NCBI RefSeq assembly: GCF_006716065.1
Contig: NZ_VFOL01000001.1
Location: forward strand, 496,001 to 560,000
DNA length: 64,000 nucleotides
Source: Salinispora arenicola
GTDB taxonomy: Bacteria > Actinomycetota > Actinomycetes > Mycobacteriales > Micromonosporaceae
Direction: 5' to 3'
The notes beneath the pieces were generated by a model. The model was not told where the DNA came from. It ran no database searches and saw nothing but the letters and a program-made list of their open reading frames with translations. This document shows, in pieces, positions 20,055 to 28,103 of this stretch (position 1 is its first letter; the number at the start of each line of letters is the position of its first letter). The translations under genes were made by a program, and so were the position numbers.

Positions 20055-20831
20055 TCAGCCCAGCGCCCCGGCCAACTCCCGCAACTCGCTGTCCCGGGCA
20101 TCGCCGACCACGATCACCGTTCGATCCGGTTCGAGAAGCACGAACGCCTGCTCGTTGCTGCGGGCCGTGTACCGCTGCCAGGTGCGTCCCGCCAGGTCGG
20201 TCCGGCCCTGGGGTTGCCCCTGGTCGGTCAGCTCGGCGGGGAGCAGCCGCTCCGGCGGTACGCTGCTCTGCACGACCTGGGCGCCCCGCCCTTCCGGGGT
20301 CAGGTAGCCAAGGCGCAGGGTGGAACCGCCCTCGACCGTCCGGAAGTCGGCCCGTACGGTGCGCCACCCCTCGTCCAACCCCTGCGGCTGACTGACCGGG
20401 AAGGCCGCTGCTGCCTGCGCCGAGTCCAGCGCGGGTGCCGGGTCGACGACCGCCGCCTGGTCCCCTCCCAGGAAGCCCCGATAGAAGGCGAGCAGGAGGG
20501 CGATCGGGACCAGCAGCACGAGCAGCGAGACAGCCATGTCCTTCGGCGAGCGCTCCGAACGGTTCGCGTCCGCCGCGGCGGAGGGTGCCGGCGACTCACC
20601 GGTCTCCGCCGCACCACCGGCAACTGCTGCACCGTCAGCAACTGCGGCACCACCGGCAACTACTGCACCATCAGCAACGGCGGCACCACCCGCCTCCACC
20701 GGGCCGGTGGCGGGCTCGCCCCACGCCGGCTCCTCCGGAGTCACGGGCTGGGTCGGGCCAGGGGGCGCCGACGGGAGCTCGGGCGCGGTCTGGTCGGCGG
20801 GTACACGATCGGCGGGCTGCGCGGGTTCCAC
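20055..20831 (-). CDS. DUF4245 domain membrane protein
   Basis: A 258-residue protein with a long low-complexity N-terminus (residues 1-95, rich in Pro/Ala/Gly/Val), one membrane helix (about 103-121, AVSLLVLLVPIALLLAF) and an extracytoplasmic DUF4245 domain ending SELRELAGALG. DUF4245 has no assigned function; the gene is usually found beside glpX and xseAB in actinobacteria, as here. A 12-residue repeat in the N-terminus is coded by a 36-bp tandem repeat. The GTG start has GGAGG very close, so the exact start is uncertain. Confidence 0.85.
   Translation of the reverse strand: MEPAQPADRVPADQTAPELPSAPPGPTQPVTPEEPAWGEPATGPVEAGGAAVADGAVVAGGAAVADGAAVAGGAAETGESPAPSAAADANRSERSPKDMAVSLLVLLVPIALLLAFYRGFLGGDQAAVVDPAPALDSAQAAAAFPVSQPQGLDEGWRTVRADFRTVEGGSTLRLGYLTPEGRGAQVVQSSVPPERLLPAELTDQGQPQGRTDLAGRTWQRYTARSNEQAFVLLEPDRTVIVVGDARDSELRELAGALG
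20611..20691. repeat. 36-bp tandem repeat inside the DUF4245 gene
   Basis: Two full copies (20611-20646, 20647-20682) differing at a few bases, plus a 9-bp partial third. It is in frame and codes for a repeated Ala/Val/Gly/Asp segment of the cytoplasmic tail. Confidence 0.85.
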
Positions 20832-20982
20832 CCCTCCATCTTCGCAGCCACCCGACCAGACGTGACCAACCCATCAGCGCCCCGCCACCACGCAGGGTCG
20901 CCGATCATGTGAGGATCAGCGACAAAGCCGGCAGCAGCGATGCCTGCCGGGCCACCCCGCACCGTCGCGAGGAGGAACCGTC

Positions 20983-22014
20983 ATGACGAACACCAGGACG
21001 CGGACCCCACAGAACCTCGATCGCAACCTCGCCCTCGACCTGGTCCGGGTGACCGAGGCCGCGGCGATGGCCGCCGGCCGGTGGGTAGGCCGGGGCGACA
21101 AGGAGGGCGGCGACGGCGCCGCCGTCAACGCGATGCGCAAACTGATCAATTCGATTCCGATGCGCGGGATCGTGGTGATCGGCGAGGGTGAGAAGGACAA
21201 CGCGCCGATGCTCTTCAACGGTGAGGAGGTCGGTGACGGGACTGGCCCGGAGGTCGACGTCGCGGTCGACCCGATCGACGGCACCACACTGATGAGCAAG
21301 GGCATGCCGAACGCTCTGGCGGTACTGGCGGTTGCCGAGCGCGGGGCGATGTTCGATCCGAGCGCCGTGTTCTACATGGAGAAGCTCGCCGTCGGCCCGG
21401 CCTACGCCGACGTCGTGGACATCAACGCCGGCGTGGCCGAAAACGTACGACGCATCGCCAAGGTCAAGGGTACCGACGTGTCCGAGGTGACGGTCTGCGT
21501 GCTGGACCGGTCTCGGCACGACGGGCTCGTGGACCAGGTCCGCCGCACCGGCGCGGGCATCCGCTTCATCTCCGACGGTGACATCGCCGGTGCCATCGCC
21601 GCTGCCCGGGGAGAGTCCGACGTCGACGTGCTGATGGGCATCGGCGGCACCCCCGAAGGAATCACCGCAGCCTGCGCCCTGAAGTGCATGGGCGGCGCAC
21701 TGCAGGCCAAGCTCTGGCCGCGCGACGACCAGGAACGGGAGAAGGCCGTCGCCGCCGGCCACGACCTGGACCGGGTGCTCGGCACCGACGACCTCGTGAC
21801 CGGTGACAACTGCTTCTTCGTCGCCACCGGGGTCACCTCCGGCGATCTGCTACGCGGCGTCCGCTACAAGGCCGGTGGGGCGTACACACAGTCGATCGTG
21901 ATGCGTTCCAAGAGCGGCACGATTCGCGTGATCGACTCATATCACCGACTGGAGAAGCTGGCGCTGTACTCGGCGGTCAACTTCGACGGCCGCCCTCTCG
22001 CCGAGCAGGAGTGA
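20983..22014 (+). CDS. glpX: Class II fructose-1,6-bisphosphatase GlpX
   Basis: Hydrolyses fructose-1,6-bisphosphate to fructose-6-phosphate in gluconeogenesis. The 343-residue product shows the metal/phosphate signature [26 protein letters not shown], the [20 protein letters not shown] loop and [22 protein letters not shown] lies 8-9 nt before the ATG. The stop overlaps the GTG of the permease gene that follows. With pckG and ppc it places major gluconeogenic and anaplerotic steps in one window. Confidence 0.96.
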   Translation: MTNTRTRTPQNLDRNLALDLVRVTEAAAMAAGRWVGRGDKEGGDGAAVNAMRKLINSIPMRGIVVIGEGEKDNAPMLFNGEEVGDGTGPEVDVAVDPIDGTTLMSKGMPNALAVLAVAERGAMFDPSAVFYMEKLAVGPAYADVVDINAGVAENVRRIAKVKGTDVSEVTVCVLDRSRHDGLVDQVRRTGAGIRFISDGDIAGAIAAARGESDVDVLMGIGGTPEGITAACALKCMGGALQAKLWPRDDQEREKAVAAGHDLDRVLGTDDLVTGDNCFFVATGVTSGDLLRGVRYKAGGAYTQSIVMRSKSGTIRVIDSYHRLEKLALYSAVNFDGRPLAEQE

Positions 22015-22961
22015 CCGGCGCCGAGGCGCTGATCCGGCCGCCGCCGGCCCGCCGGTTCGTCGGCGTGGGCCTCGCCACCACCGCCGGGATCGCCGTGGCC
22101 GGGCAATCCCGGATCAACGGCGAGTTGGGCGTACGTCTGGCCGACGGCGTCGCTGCGGCGGTCGTCTCGTTCGGGCTGGGTCTGCTGATGCTGCTGGTGC
22201 TGGTGCCGGTGACTCCGGGCGGGCGGCGGGGTCTGGCTGCCCTACGCGCTGCGCTGACGGCCGGGACGTTGCGCCCGTGGCAGTGCCTCGGCGGGCTGTG
22301 TGGGGCATTCCTCGTGACGACCCAGGGCCTCACAGTCGGCGTCCTCGGCGTCGCCGTGTTCACCGTGGCCGTGGTCGCCGGCCAGTCCGCCAGCAGTCTC
22401 CTCGTCGACCGGGCCGGCATCGGCCCGAGCGGGCGCCAGCCGGTTACCGTCCGACGCCTGTTCGGGGCGGGGCTCACCGTGCTCGCGGTCGGGCTGGCGG
22501 TCGGCGACCGGCTCGGCGACCCGGCCGCGCTGACGCTGGCCGTGCTGCCGCTGCTGGCCGGCTTCGCCGTGGCCTGGCAGCAGGCGGTCAACGGGCTGGT
22601 CGCCCGGGCCGCCGGCAACGCACTGACCGCCACCTTGGTCAACTTTACCGTGGGCACGCTCGCCCTGCTGGCGGTGTTCGCGGTCGACGTCGCGATACGC
22701 GGGCTACCTACCGGTGCTCCGCCGGCCGAGCCATGGCTCTACCTGGGTGGGCCGATTGGCATCGTCTTCATCGCAATCGCCGCTGCCACCGTCGAGTTCA
22801 CCGGTGTCCTGCTACTCGGCCTGGCCACGATCGCTGGCCAGGTGATCGGCGCCGTCCTGCTGGATGTCACGCTGCCGACCGCGGCGTCGCGCCCGGACGC
22901 GACCACCCTGCTGGGCGCGACGTTGGCCCTGGTCGCCGTTCTCGTCGCCGCCCGGCGATAG
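22011..22961 (+). CDS. DMT-family permease, YdcZ (DUF606) type
   Basis: A 316-residue integral membrane protein with about ten hydrophobic helices in two similar halves. Each half begins with the small-residue helix pattern typical of the YdcZ branch of the drug/metabolite transporter superfamily, e.g. [16 protein letters not shown] and [17 protein letters not shown]. Substrate unknown. The GTG overlaps the glpX stop by 4 nt (GTGA), so translation is coupled, although a functional link with glpX is not obvious. Confidence 0.88.
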   Translation: MTGAEALIRPPPARRFVGVGLATTAGIAVAGQSRINGELGVRLADGVAAAVVSFGLGLLMLLVLVPVTPGGRRGLAALRAALTAGTLRPWQCLGGLCGAFLVTTQGLTVGVLGVAVFTVAVVAGQSASSLLVDRAGIGPSGRQPVTVRRLFGAGLTVLAVGLAVGDRLGDPAALTLAVLPLLAGFAVAWQQAVNGLVARAAGNALTATLVNFTVGTLALLAVFAVDVAIRGLPTGAPPAEPWLYLGGPIGIVFIAIAAATVEFTGVLLLGLATIAGQVIGAVLLDVTLPTAASRPDATTLLGATLALVAVLVAARR

Positions 22962-23162
22962 GGATGGCCCCAACCCCCAGGCACGCCGAAACACTGCTCG
23001 CCGGGGATCGCCGGATGGAACCGGCGCTTCGCCCCGATCAGCTGCACACGGTTCGGCCGCATCGACCGAGCGCTACCGCATCGCGACGACTACGTCGACC
23101 ACCCGGTCGCGGTGACAGCCGATCTCGTCAGCCTGCCACGGCAAGCCAGTCCACGAGGGAGA
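22962..23162. other. Convergent intergenic region without a recognised gene
   Basis: About 200 bp between the YdcZ-type permease and the leftward flavoprotein gene. I see no coding region, no RNA and no strong terminator hairpin. Confidence 0.5.
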
Positions 23163-24131
23163 TCAGCTCCCGTCGGAGGAGTGGCCGGGAAAGAGGTGCG
23201 CGGCCGGATCGATCACGACGGCCGCGTTGTTCACCGCTGTGGCGGCCTCACCGAAGCCGGTGGCGATCAACCGGACCTTGCCCGGGTACTCGGTGATGTC
23301 CCCGGCCGCGAAGACCCTCGGCAGGTTCGTCGCCATGGTGCTGTCCACCACGATGTGTCGGCGGTCCAGGCGCAGGCCCCACTCCGTCAAGGGGCCGAGA
23401 TCAGCGGTGAATCCGAGCGCCGCGACAACGGTGTCGACCGGCAACAGCTCCGCCGCGCCGCCCCGGACAGTGATCTCGGCACCGGTCACCGTGCCGCCCC
23501 CGTGCAGCCTCGTCACCTCTGCGTTCACCACGATCCGCACCGGCAGGGCGCGGACTCGGGCGACGGTGGCCGCATGCGCTCGGAACCTTTCCCGACGATG
23601 CACGAGGGTCACCGAACGGGCCAGCGGCTGGAGGGTCGATGCCCAGTCGAAGGCGGAGTCACCACCACCGACGATGAGCACGTCCCGGTTGGTCAGGTCT
23701 GCCGGCTGTGGCACGAAATAGACGATTCCGGTACCGAGAAAGCGCTCCGCGACCGGCAACGGGCGGGGTGTGAAGCTACCCAACCCGCCAGTGATCACCA
23801 CCGCACCGCAGGCCAGCTGCTCGCCTCCGGCCAGGCCGAGCACCGGCCGACCGTCGACGTAGGTGAGTTTCTCCGCCCGCGTGCCGAGCAGGTAACGCGG
23901 GTCGAACGGGGCCGCCTGGGCGACCAGGTTGGCGATCAGGTCCCGACCCCGGATCGCCGGGAATCCGGCGACATCGTGGATCAACTTCTCCGGGTACATC
24001 GCCGTGACCTGGCCACCGGGCTCCGGCAACGCGTCGACCACGGCCACCGAGAGCCCTCGGAACCCGGCGTAATACGCCGCGAAGAGGCCGGAGGGCCCGG
24101 CCCCGATTACCGCGACATCGATCTCGCGCAT
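23163..24131 (-). CDS. NAD(P)/FAD flavoprotein, ferredoxin-NADP reductase (YumC-like)
   Basis: A 322-residue two-domain flavoprotein with the FAD motif VIGAGPSGLFAAYYAG, a PGGQVTAMYPEK segment, the second dinucleotide motif IVGGGDSAFDWA and a C-terminal AGDITEYPGKVRLIATG. It has the thioredoxin-reductase fold but no CxxC active-site disulfide, which together with the PGGQ and AGDI segments fits the YumC type of ferredoxin/flavodoxin-NADP reductase. Electron partner unknown. The ATG follows a GGAAAG-like ribosome site at distance; start is fairly secure because of the immediate Rossmann motif. Confidence 0.87.
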   Translation of the reverse strand: MREIDVAVIGAGPSGLFAAYYAGFRGLSVAVVDALPEPGGQVTAMYPEKLIHDVAGFPAIRGRDLIANLVAQAAPFDPRYLLGTRAEKLTYVDGRPVLGLAGGEQLACGAVVITGGLGSFTPRPLPVAERFLGTGIVYFVPQPADLTNRDVLIVGGGDSAFDWASTLQPLARSVTLVHRRERFRAHAATVARVRALPVRIVVNAEVTRLHGGGTVTGAEITVRGGAAELLPVDTVVAALGFTADLGPLTEWGLRLDRRHIVVDSTMATNLPRVFAAGDITEYPGKVRLIATGFGEAATAVNNAAVVIDPAAHLFPGHSSDGS

Positions 24132-24241
24132 GGGCGTACCGTCGCTTTCCGCTCACGGATCAACCGGTGCTGATCCCCGACCGTAAAGGGGTCGGAGCCG
24201 CCGGGCAAGGACGTCCCACGGTCGGTTGTCGCCGGGTCTGG

Positions 24242-24895
24242 TCAAGGAAACGTGAGGCGCGACTCCGAGTAACGCGGACCGCCCAGGCCCGGCCCGCGCC
24301 GTCGGAAGACGATCGCGGCGACGACCCCGCCCAGCAGCCCGAAGAGATGCCCCTGCCAGGAGATCGGCTCGTCGGTGGGCAGAATGCCGACGAGCTGCCA
24401 GCCACCGAGCAGGCCGACCAGGAGGAAGACCGCGAAGTTCCACCAGCTCCGCTCGACGATGCCCCGGGTGAGCAGAATGCCCAGGTAACCGAAGACGACG
24501 CCACTTGCGCCGACGACGACGGTGTCTGGCGAACCGGTGAACCAGACGCCGAGCCCGCTGACCAGAACAATGATCAGCGTGGACCAGAGGAACCGACGTA
24601 CACCCGCCGCGAGCACGAAGGTGCCGAGCAGGATCAGCGGAATGCTGTTCACATTGAGATGGTTGAAGCCGTGGTGCAGGAAGGGCGAAAAGAAGACACC
24701 GTCGAGGCCATCGAGGTGTCGTGGGAGGATGCCGGCTGCCACGTCGAGCCCCAACGTCAAGCCCTGGTCGGCGGCCTCGATGAGATAGAGCACCGGCACC
24801 ACCGCGCACATGGCGACGAAGGACCGGCCGAGTGCAGCGTAGAAGGCCTCGGTGCCGAACCGGTGCGGGTCACTGCCTCCTGGTAGCAGGCTCAC
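24242..24895 (-). CDS. Rhomboid-family intramembrane serine protease
   Basis: A 217-residue polytopic membrane protease. The catalytic dyad is seen as Ser131 in VGASGVVFG and His183 in WQGHLFGLLGG; the loop motif HHGFNHLNVNS corresponds to the conserved HxxxxHxxxN of rhomboids. About six membrane helices are visible. The GTG start has no clear ribosome site. Its substrate cannot be predicted. A hairpin separates it from the secreted transglycosylase gene upstream, so the two are probably not cotranscribed. Confidence 0.92.
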   Translation of the reverse strand: MSLLPGGSDPHRFGTEAFYAALGRSFVAMCAVVPVLYLIEAADQGLTLGLDVAAGILPRHLDGLDGVFFSPFLHHGFNHLNVNSIPLILLGTFVLAAGVRRFLWSTLIIVLVSGLGVWFTGSPDTVVVGASGVVFGYLGILLTRGIVERSWWNFAVFLLVGLLGGWQLVGILPTDEPISWQGHLFGLLGGVVAAIVFRRRGPGLGGPRYSESRLTFP

Positions 24896-24912
24896 CTGTC
24901 AACAGCTATCAG

Positions 24913-24932
24913 GTGGCGGCTTCCACCGCCAC
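24913..24932 (-). terminator. Hairpin after the transglycosylase gene
   Basis: GTGGCGG and CCGCCAC form a 7-bp stem with a 6-nt loop, extendable by wobble pairs, between the transglycosylase stop (25006) and the rhomboid start (24895). Confidence 0.45.
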
Positions 24933-25005
24933 TTGGGACAGGGGTCGAATCCGGACCGACGGCGACGGGATGTGACCTAACACACCCCGCCCCGTCCGGG
25001 ATCGA

Positions 25006-25680
25006 TCAATACCAGCCCTTGGCCTGCATCACGGCCCAGGCCTTGCACGGTGTGCCGTACCGACCCTCGATGTAGCCGAGCCCCCACTTGATCTGGGTGG
25101 CCGGGTTCGTCCTCCAGTCGTCGGCGACCGAACCCATCTTGCTACCGGGCAGCGCCTGCGGGATTCCGTAGGCGCCGGACGACCGATTCTCGGCCTTGTG
25201 GTTCCAGCCGCTCTCCTTAGTGAAGAGCTTGTCCAGGCAGGGAAACTGGTCGATTCCGAAGCCGGCCTCAAGCATCAGCGCGCAGCCGGTCTGCCGATTG
25301 CCGGTGAACTCGGCGCACGAGGACGGGATCGGACCGTCGTACGGCTTACTCGCTGCTGCTGCTGCCGCTTTCTTCTTGGCGTCGGCAACCTTGACGGCCG
25401 CCTCGCGGGCACTCTTCCGCGACGCCGCGGTGGCCTCTTCCCGGCGCTTCCGTTCCTTGACAGCCTCCGCAACCGCCGCATCCCGCAGCTTCGTCTGGTA
25501 TTCGGTGACCCGCTCCCGCGCGGACGACAGCACCGGGGCCGTCTGCAGCGCGACCTGCTGGTCCGGCACGCGCTGACCCTGATCCCGGTCGTCGCCCAGT
25601 TGGAAACCGCCGATGACGCCCACCGAGAGCAGCGCCACTGCGGCCGTACGGGCACCCAAACGGCTCCACAGCCGACTCAC
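25006..25680 (-). CDS. Secreted lytic transglycosylase-like protein with coiled coil
   Basis: A 224-residue exported protein. An N-terminal hydrophobic segment (11-27) acts as signal or anchor, residues 55-110 form an Ala/Lys/Glu-rich coiled coil, and residues 115-224 form a lysozyme-like domain with the putative catalytic Glu156 in FTKESGWNHKAENRSSGAYG and a final GWGLGYIEGRYG-type helix. This layout is shared with actinobacterial SLT/Rpf-related cell-wall enzymes that cleave peptidoglycan. Four cysteines (122, 133, 148 and one near the C-terminus) could form disulfides. The GTG start has AGGGA upstream. Confidence 0.85.
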   Translation of the reverse strand: MSRLWSRLGARTAAVALLSVGVIGGFQLGDDRDQGQRVPDQQVALQTAPVLSSARERVTEYQTKLRDAAVAEAVKERKRREEATAASRKSAREAAVKVADAKKKAAAAAASKPYDGPIPSSCAEFTGNRQTGCALMLEAGFGIDQFPCLDKLFTKESGWNHKAENRSSGAYGIPQALPGSKMGSVADDWRTNPATQIKWGLGYIEGRYGTPCKAWAVMQAKGWY

Positions 25681-26075
25681 AAGGTGGTCCCTTTCCTTCA
25701 GGGGACGGACACGGCGCGGCCATGCCCAAGGGCAGAGTCACGCCGTGAGCGCCTGGACCGCACGGGTCGCCGGACGGTGTCGCCAACTGGGTGCGGACGA
25801 ACGATCACCGGCGATCCGCCGTGCTGTGCGAGCGCTCGCGGACACGATTGCGCACAGTGCCGCGGATGGGGAATCAATCAGGCCCAATTGTGACCTGCGC
25901 CACTCCCGAGACTGACCGTTTATCACTGAGAGTCATGACCAGAACCTCGTTCGTCCACAATTGATTCGTCGGCCGTGCCCCAACCCCGGACCCGCGGTCC
26001 ACCCAGCCCAACTGACGGTGGTCCCACGCGCGGCGTCCCGCTCCGGCCGGCGGGTCCAGGTTCCCACCGGCCCGG
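25681..26075. other. Long regulatory gap upstream of the transglycosylase gene
   Basis: 395 bp without a convincing gene. It holds a Crp-like site (25890-25903) and two opposed CAATTGTG/CACAATTG motifs (about 25885 and 25957). I looked for the ydaO (c-di-AMP) riboswitch known upstream of related actinobacterial cell-wall hydrolases and did not find its conserved core. Confidence 0.5.
25890..25903. promoter_or_regulatory. Crp-like site upstream of the transglycosylase gene
   Basis: GTGACCTGCGCCAC fits the actinomycete Crp pattern GTG-N6-GNCAC exactly; the left half is a full TGTGA. It lies about 215 bp upstream of the gene start. Such matches arise by chance in GC-rich DNA. Confidence 0.3.
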
Positions 26076-26411
26076 TCACCCCCCGCGCCGGACCAGCGCG
26101 CCGGCCGGGTGCCGACTACTCGCCGGAGCGGCCGCCGAGCCGGTGTAGGTGGTGCCGGGCCGGACCATCGAACCAGCACCCCGGGGACGGTTCTGACGTT
26201 CCGCCGGCGGTGGGCCGGCGAGCGCGGACGCGATCGCTGCCTGGGCGTCGCGCCGGCGTCGGTTCCAGGCACCCCGATCGCCGTCGAAGTAGCCCTGCCG
26301 GTAGCCGAACCGGTAGCCGATTCGGTAGCTGAGCTGACCGTGCAGACGACCCGCGGCGTAACTGGTGGCGGTCAGGACGAGAACGAGGAGCAAGGCGAGG
26401 AATGGACTCAT
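26076..26411 (-). CDS. Small membrane protein of unknown function
   Basis: A 111-residue protein beginning with a hydrophobic helix (residues 3-20) followed by a striking Tyr/Gly/Arg repeat, GYRFGYRQGYFDGDRG, and a basic linker; the C-terminal 50 residues are low complexity. The ATG has CGGAG upstream. I do not recognise a family. It is followed by nothing on its strand until the transglycosylase, and preceded by another small uncharacterised gene 34 bp away, so the two may be cotranscribed. Confidence 0.6.
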   Translation of the reverse strand: MSPFLALLLVLVLTATSYAAGRLHGQLSYRIGYRFGYRQGYFDGDRGAWNRRRRDAQAAIASALAGPPPAERQNRPRGAGSMVRPGTTYTGSAAAPASSRHPAGALVRRGG

Positions 26412-26445
26412 CCGGCCGCTCCGGACCGCGGTATCTGTGCGCTCA

Positions 26446-26829
26446 TCACTCCTCCGGCTCTACCGGGGTGGGATCCACGACGAGCAGCTGGTCGAGGTCG
26501 TCCGTGCCGACCTTCTCGACCAGCTCGACGCTGATCCGACACCCGTCCAGGACAACCTCGGCCACCGACGAGCGGCGGATCTCACCGCCGGCGTCATAGA
26601 CGCGGACGCTGAGCTCGGGACAGCCGAGGTGGGTACGCCAGGCGTGCCACTCCGCCCGATCCCCGACGCTGAGGGAGAGATAGCGACAGCCGCGGGCCAG
26701 GTAGAGGCGCCAGGGCGCGCTCAACCCGGTGGCAACCCCGGCGGCGATCAGGCCGAATGCCTGCGCCCGGGTGGCAAGTTCGGTCACCAGGCCCCCTCGT
26801 GCCGGAGATATCACGCTGCGAGCAGTCAC
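26446..26829 (-). CDS. Conserved-looking hypothetical protein
   Basis: A 127-residue protein of mixed alpha/beta character without signal peptide. Tryptophans and a cysteine cluster in the middle (APWRLYLARGCRYLSL, AEWHAWRTHLGCPELS). The GTG start has AGGAGGG about 5 nt upstream; a GTG 14 codons later (VTELATRAQAFG) is an alternative. It is divergent from the XRE-type regulator at 27019 and has a TAGCGT box and a perfect inverted repeat in its upstream region, so it may be controlled by that regulator. Function unknown. Confidence 0.65.
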   Translation of the reverse strand: MTARSVISPARGGLVTELATRAQAFGLIAAGVATGLSAPWRLYLARGCRYLSLSVGDRAEWHAWRTHLGCPELSVRVYDAGGEIRRSSVAEVVLDGCRISVELVEKVGTDDLDQLLVVDPTPVEPEE

Positions 26830-26858
26830 CCGCCCTCCTGCACGGACACACGCTAGAG

Positions 26859-26876
26859 TGTCCCGCGAACGGGACA
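26859..26876. promoter_or_regulatory. Inverted repeat TGTCCCG-N4-CGGGACA
   Basis: A perfect 7-bp inverted repeat immediately upstream of a TAGCGT box (26850-26855, minus strand) that would drive the hypothetical gene at 26829. Placed where an operator would overlap the promoter spacer. Confidence 0.5.
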
Positions 26877-26980
26877 GTATCAGCTTTTCGTCTGATTCCC
26901 CCCATCCACATGTCTACCGATTATTCCCAGGTGAGGATGCATAGCACGAGACCTGCACGACGCACCAAAGCCGGAATGGC

Positions 26981-26998
26981 TGTCACATTTACGTGACA
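26981..26998. promoter_or_regulatory. Operator-like palindrome TGTCAC-N6-GTGACA
   Basis: A perfect inverted repeat ending 20 bp before the ATG of the XRE-type regulator gene at 27019, a position typical of autoregulation. Confidence 0.55.
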
Positions 26999-27018
26999 AC
27001 CGCGCGCCAGGGAACCGC

Positions 27019-27489
27019 ATGGCGGCTCGTTGGCCGTACGGTCACCAGGTGACCGAGACGGCCAACGCACGGAAGATTGCCTTTGCCACCTTCGTCCGTC
27101 GCGCGCTCGACGAGGCCCGGGCCACCCGGGCGTGGAGCGGCACCGAGGTCTCCCGGCGCACCGGCGTCTCGCGGCAGACGATCAACCGGTGGGTCCGGGG
27201 CGACTGGGCCAGCGACCCCGAGGCCGAACGCGTTGTCGCGTTCTGTGAAGGACTTGGACTCGCCCCGGCGACCGCTTTCGCCGCCCTGGGCTGGGACCGG
27301 CGGAGTAACCCACACCGTGTCGGGACTCCGCCCCCGATGGATCCCGATGTCGAGGCACTGCTGCGCCGACTGGTGGACCCGGACGTGTCGGACGCGGAGA
27401 AGTTCCATATTCGGGAAACCGTCCGTTACCTCGCGTATCGTCCGACTCTCCCGGTAGTAGCGCCAACCCAGCGCAAACAGGTCGGATAG
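27019..27489 (+). CDS. XRE-family helix-turn-helix regulator
   Basis: A 156-residue DNA-binding protein. The HTH lies near residues 40-62 (SGTEVSRRTGVSRQTINRWV), followed by a GDWASDPEAERVVAFCEGLGL segment as in actinobacterial Cro/CI-type regulators; the remainder is a short helical tail. The ATG has AGGGAA 5 nt upstream; a GTG at 27049 would remove 10 residues not needed for the fold. It is divergent from a small hypothetical gene and sits beside an 18-bp palindrome likely to be its operator. A small membrane protein gene follows. Confidence 0.85.
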   Translation: MAARWPYGHQVTETANARKIAFATFVRRALDEARATRAWSGTEVSRRTGVSRQTINRWVRGDWASDPEAERVVAFCEGLGLAPATAFAALGWDRRSNPHRVGTPPPMDPDVEALLRRLVDPDVSDAEKFHIRETVRYLAYRPTLPVVAPTQRKQVG

Positions 27490-27649
27490 ATCCTCAGATG
27501 GCGAAAGAACAGCAGGTCAGACTCGTTCGTTTCGCTCCCCGGCCCGGACCGGCGCGCTAGCGTCCCTACTCGTACTGCTTGGGCTCGTCGTCGGCGGGGG
27601 GACGGGAAGGCCGAACCCAGCCCTGCGGGACAGAAGGAGGGGTCTGTCC

Positions 27650-28003
27650 ATGACCCTGAAGTGGTTGGCAGTCGTGGTCGGCACCGTGTCCCTGACACTG
27701 TGTGTGACCGGAAACGCGGTGACCCTGGCGGTCAACGGCGGGCAGCTTCCCCTGCTCGTCAACCTCGCCACACTCACCGCCACCGGCACCGCCGTTGTTC
27801 TGGCCGTGCTCAGCGAGCTGAACGACCGGCTCAATGACCGGGTCAGCGCGCTCACCGAGTTCCTGGTGGCCCGCCTCAACGAGATCGAATCCAGCACTGG
27901 TGACCGAAACTCCGGCTTCGTCGAGGGCTACCTGCTCGGTCACGGCCAGGAGGCCACCGTCGTCCCGATCGGGCGTCGGGGACGGGAAGCCGCCGAACGC
28001 TGA
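27650..28003 (+). CDS. Small two-helix membrane protein
   Basis: A 117-residue protein with two hydrophobic helices (about 5-25 and 34-56), then a coiled-coil-like helix with NDRLNDRVSALTEFLVARLNEIE and a polar C-terminus. AAGGAGGGG precedes the ATG, so translation should be efficient. No family recognised. It follows the XRE-type regulator by 160 bp, with its own TAGCGT box possible at 27558-27563. It may be a membrane partner of that regulator, which is inference. Confidence 0.68.
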   Translation: MTLKWLAVVVGTVSLTLCVTGNAVTLAVNGGQLPLLVNLATLTATGTAVVLAVLSELNDRLNDRVSALTEFLVARLNEIESSTGDRNSGFVEGYLLGHGQEATVVPIGRRGREAAER

Positions 28004-28090
28004 ACGCGACCGCCAGGAGGTGCCACCCGCACGCCTCGAGGCCCGGTGGAGGCGTACGTCACGACCACGATTGAGCCGCTGCTGCCGGGG

Positions 28091-28096
28091 TACGCT
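28091..28096 (+). promoter_or_regulatory. -10 box of a leaderless otsB transcript
   Basis: TACGCT exactly 7 nt before the otsB GTG (28104), with no Shine-Dalgarno in between. Confidence 0.5.
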
Positions 28097-28103
28097 GTCG
28101 CGC

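Noticed and set aside
23163..24131. Thioredoxin reductase
   Set aside because: The CxxC redox motif is absent and the PGGQ/AGDI pattern fits the YumC-type ferredoxin-NADP reductases.
25681..25960. ydaO (c-di-AMP) riboswitch upstream of the transglycosylase gene
   Set aside because: The conserved core elements, including the GACAGCUAAC-type segment, are not present.
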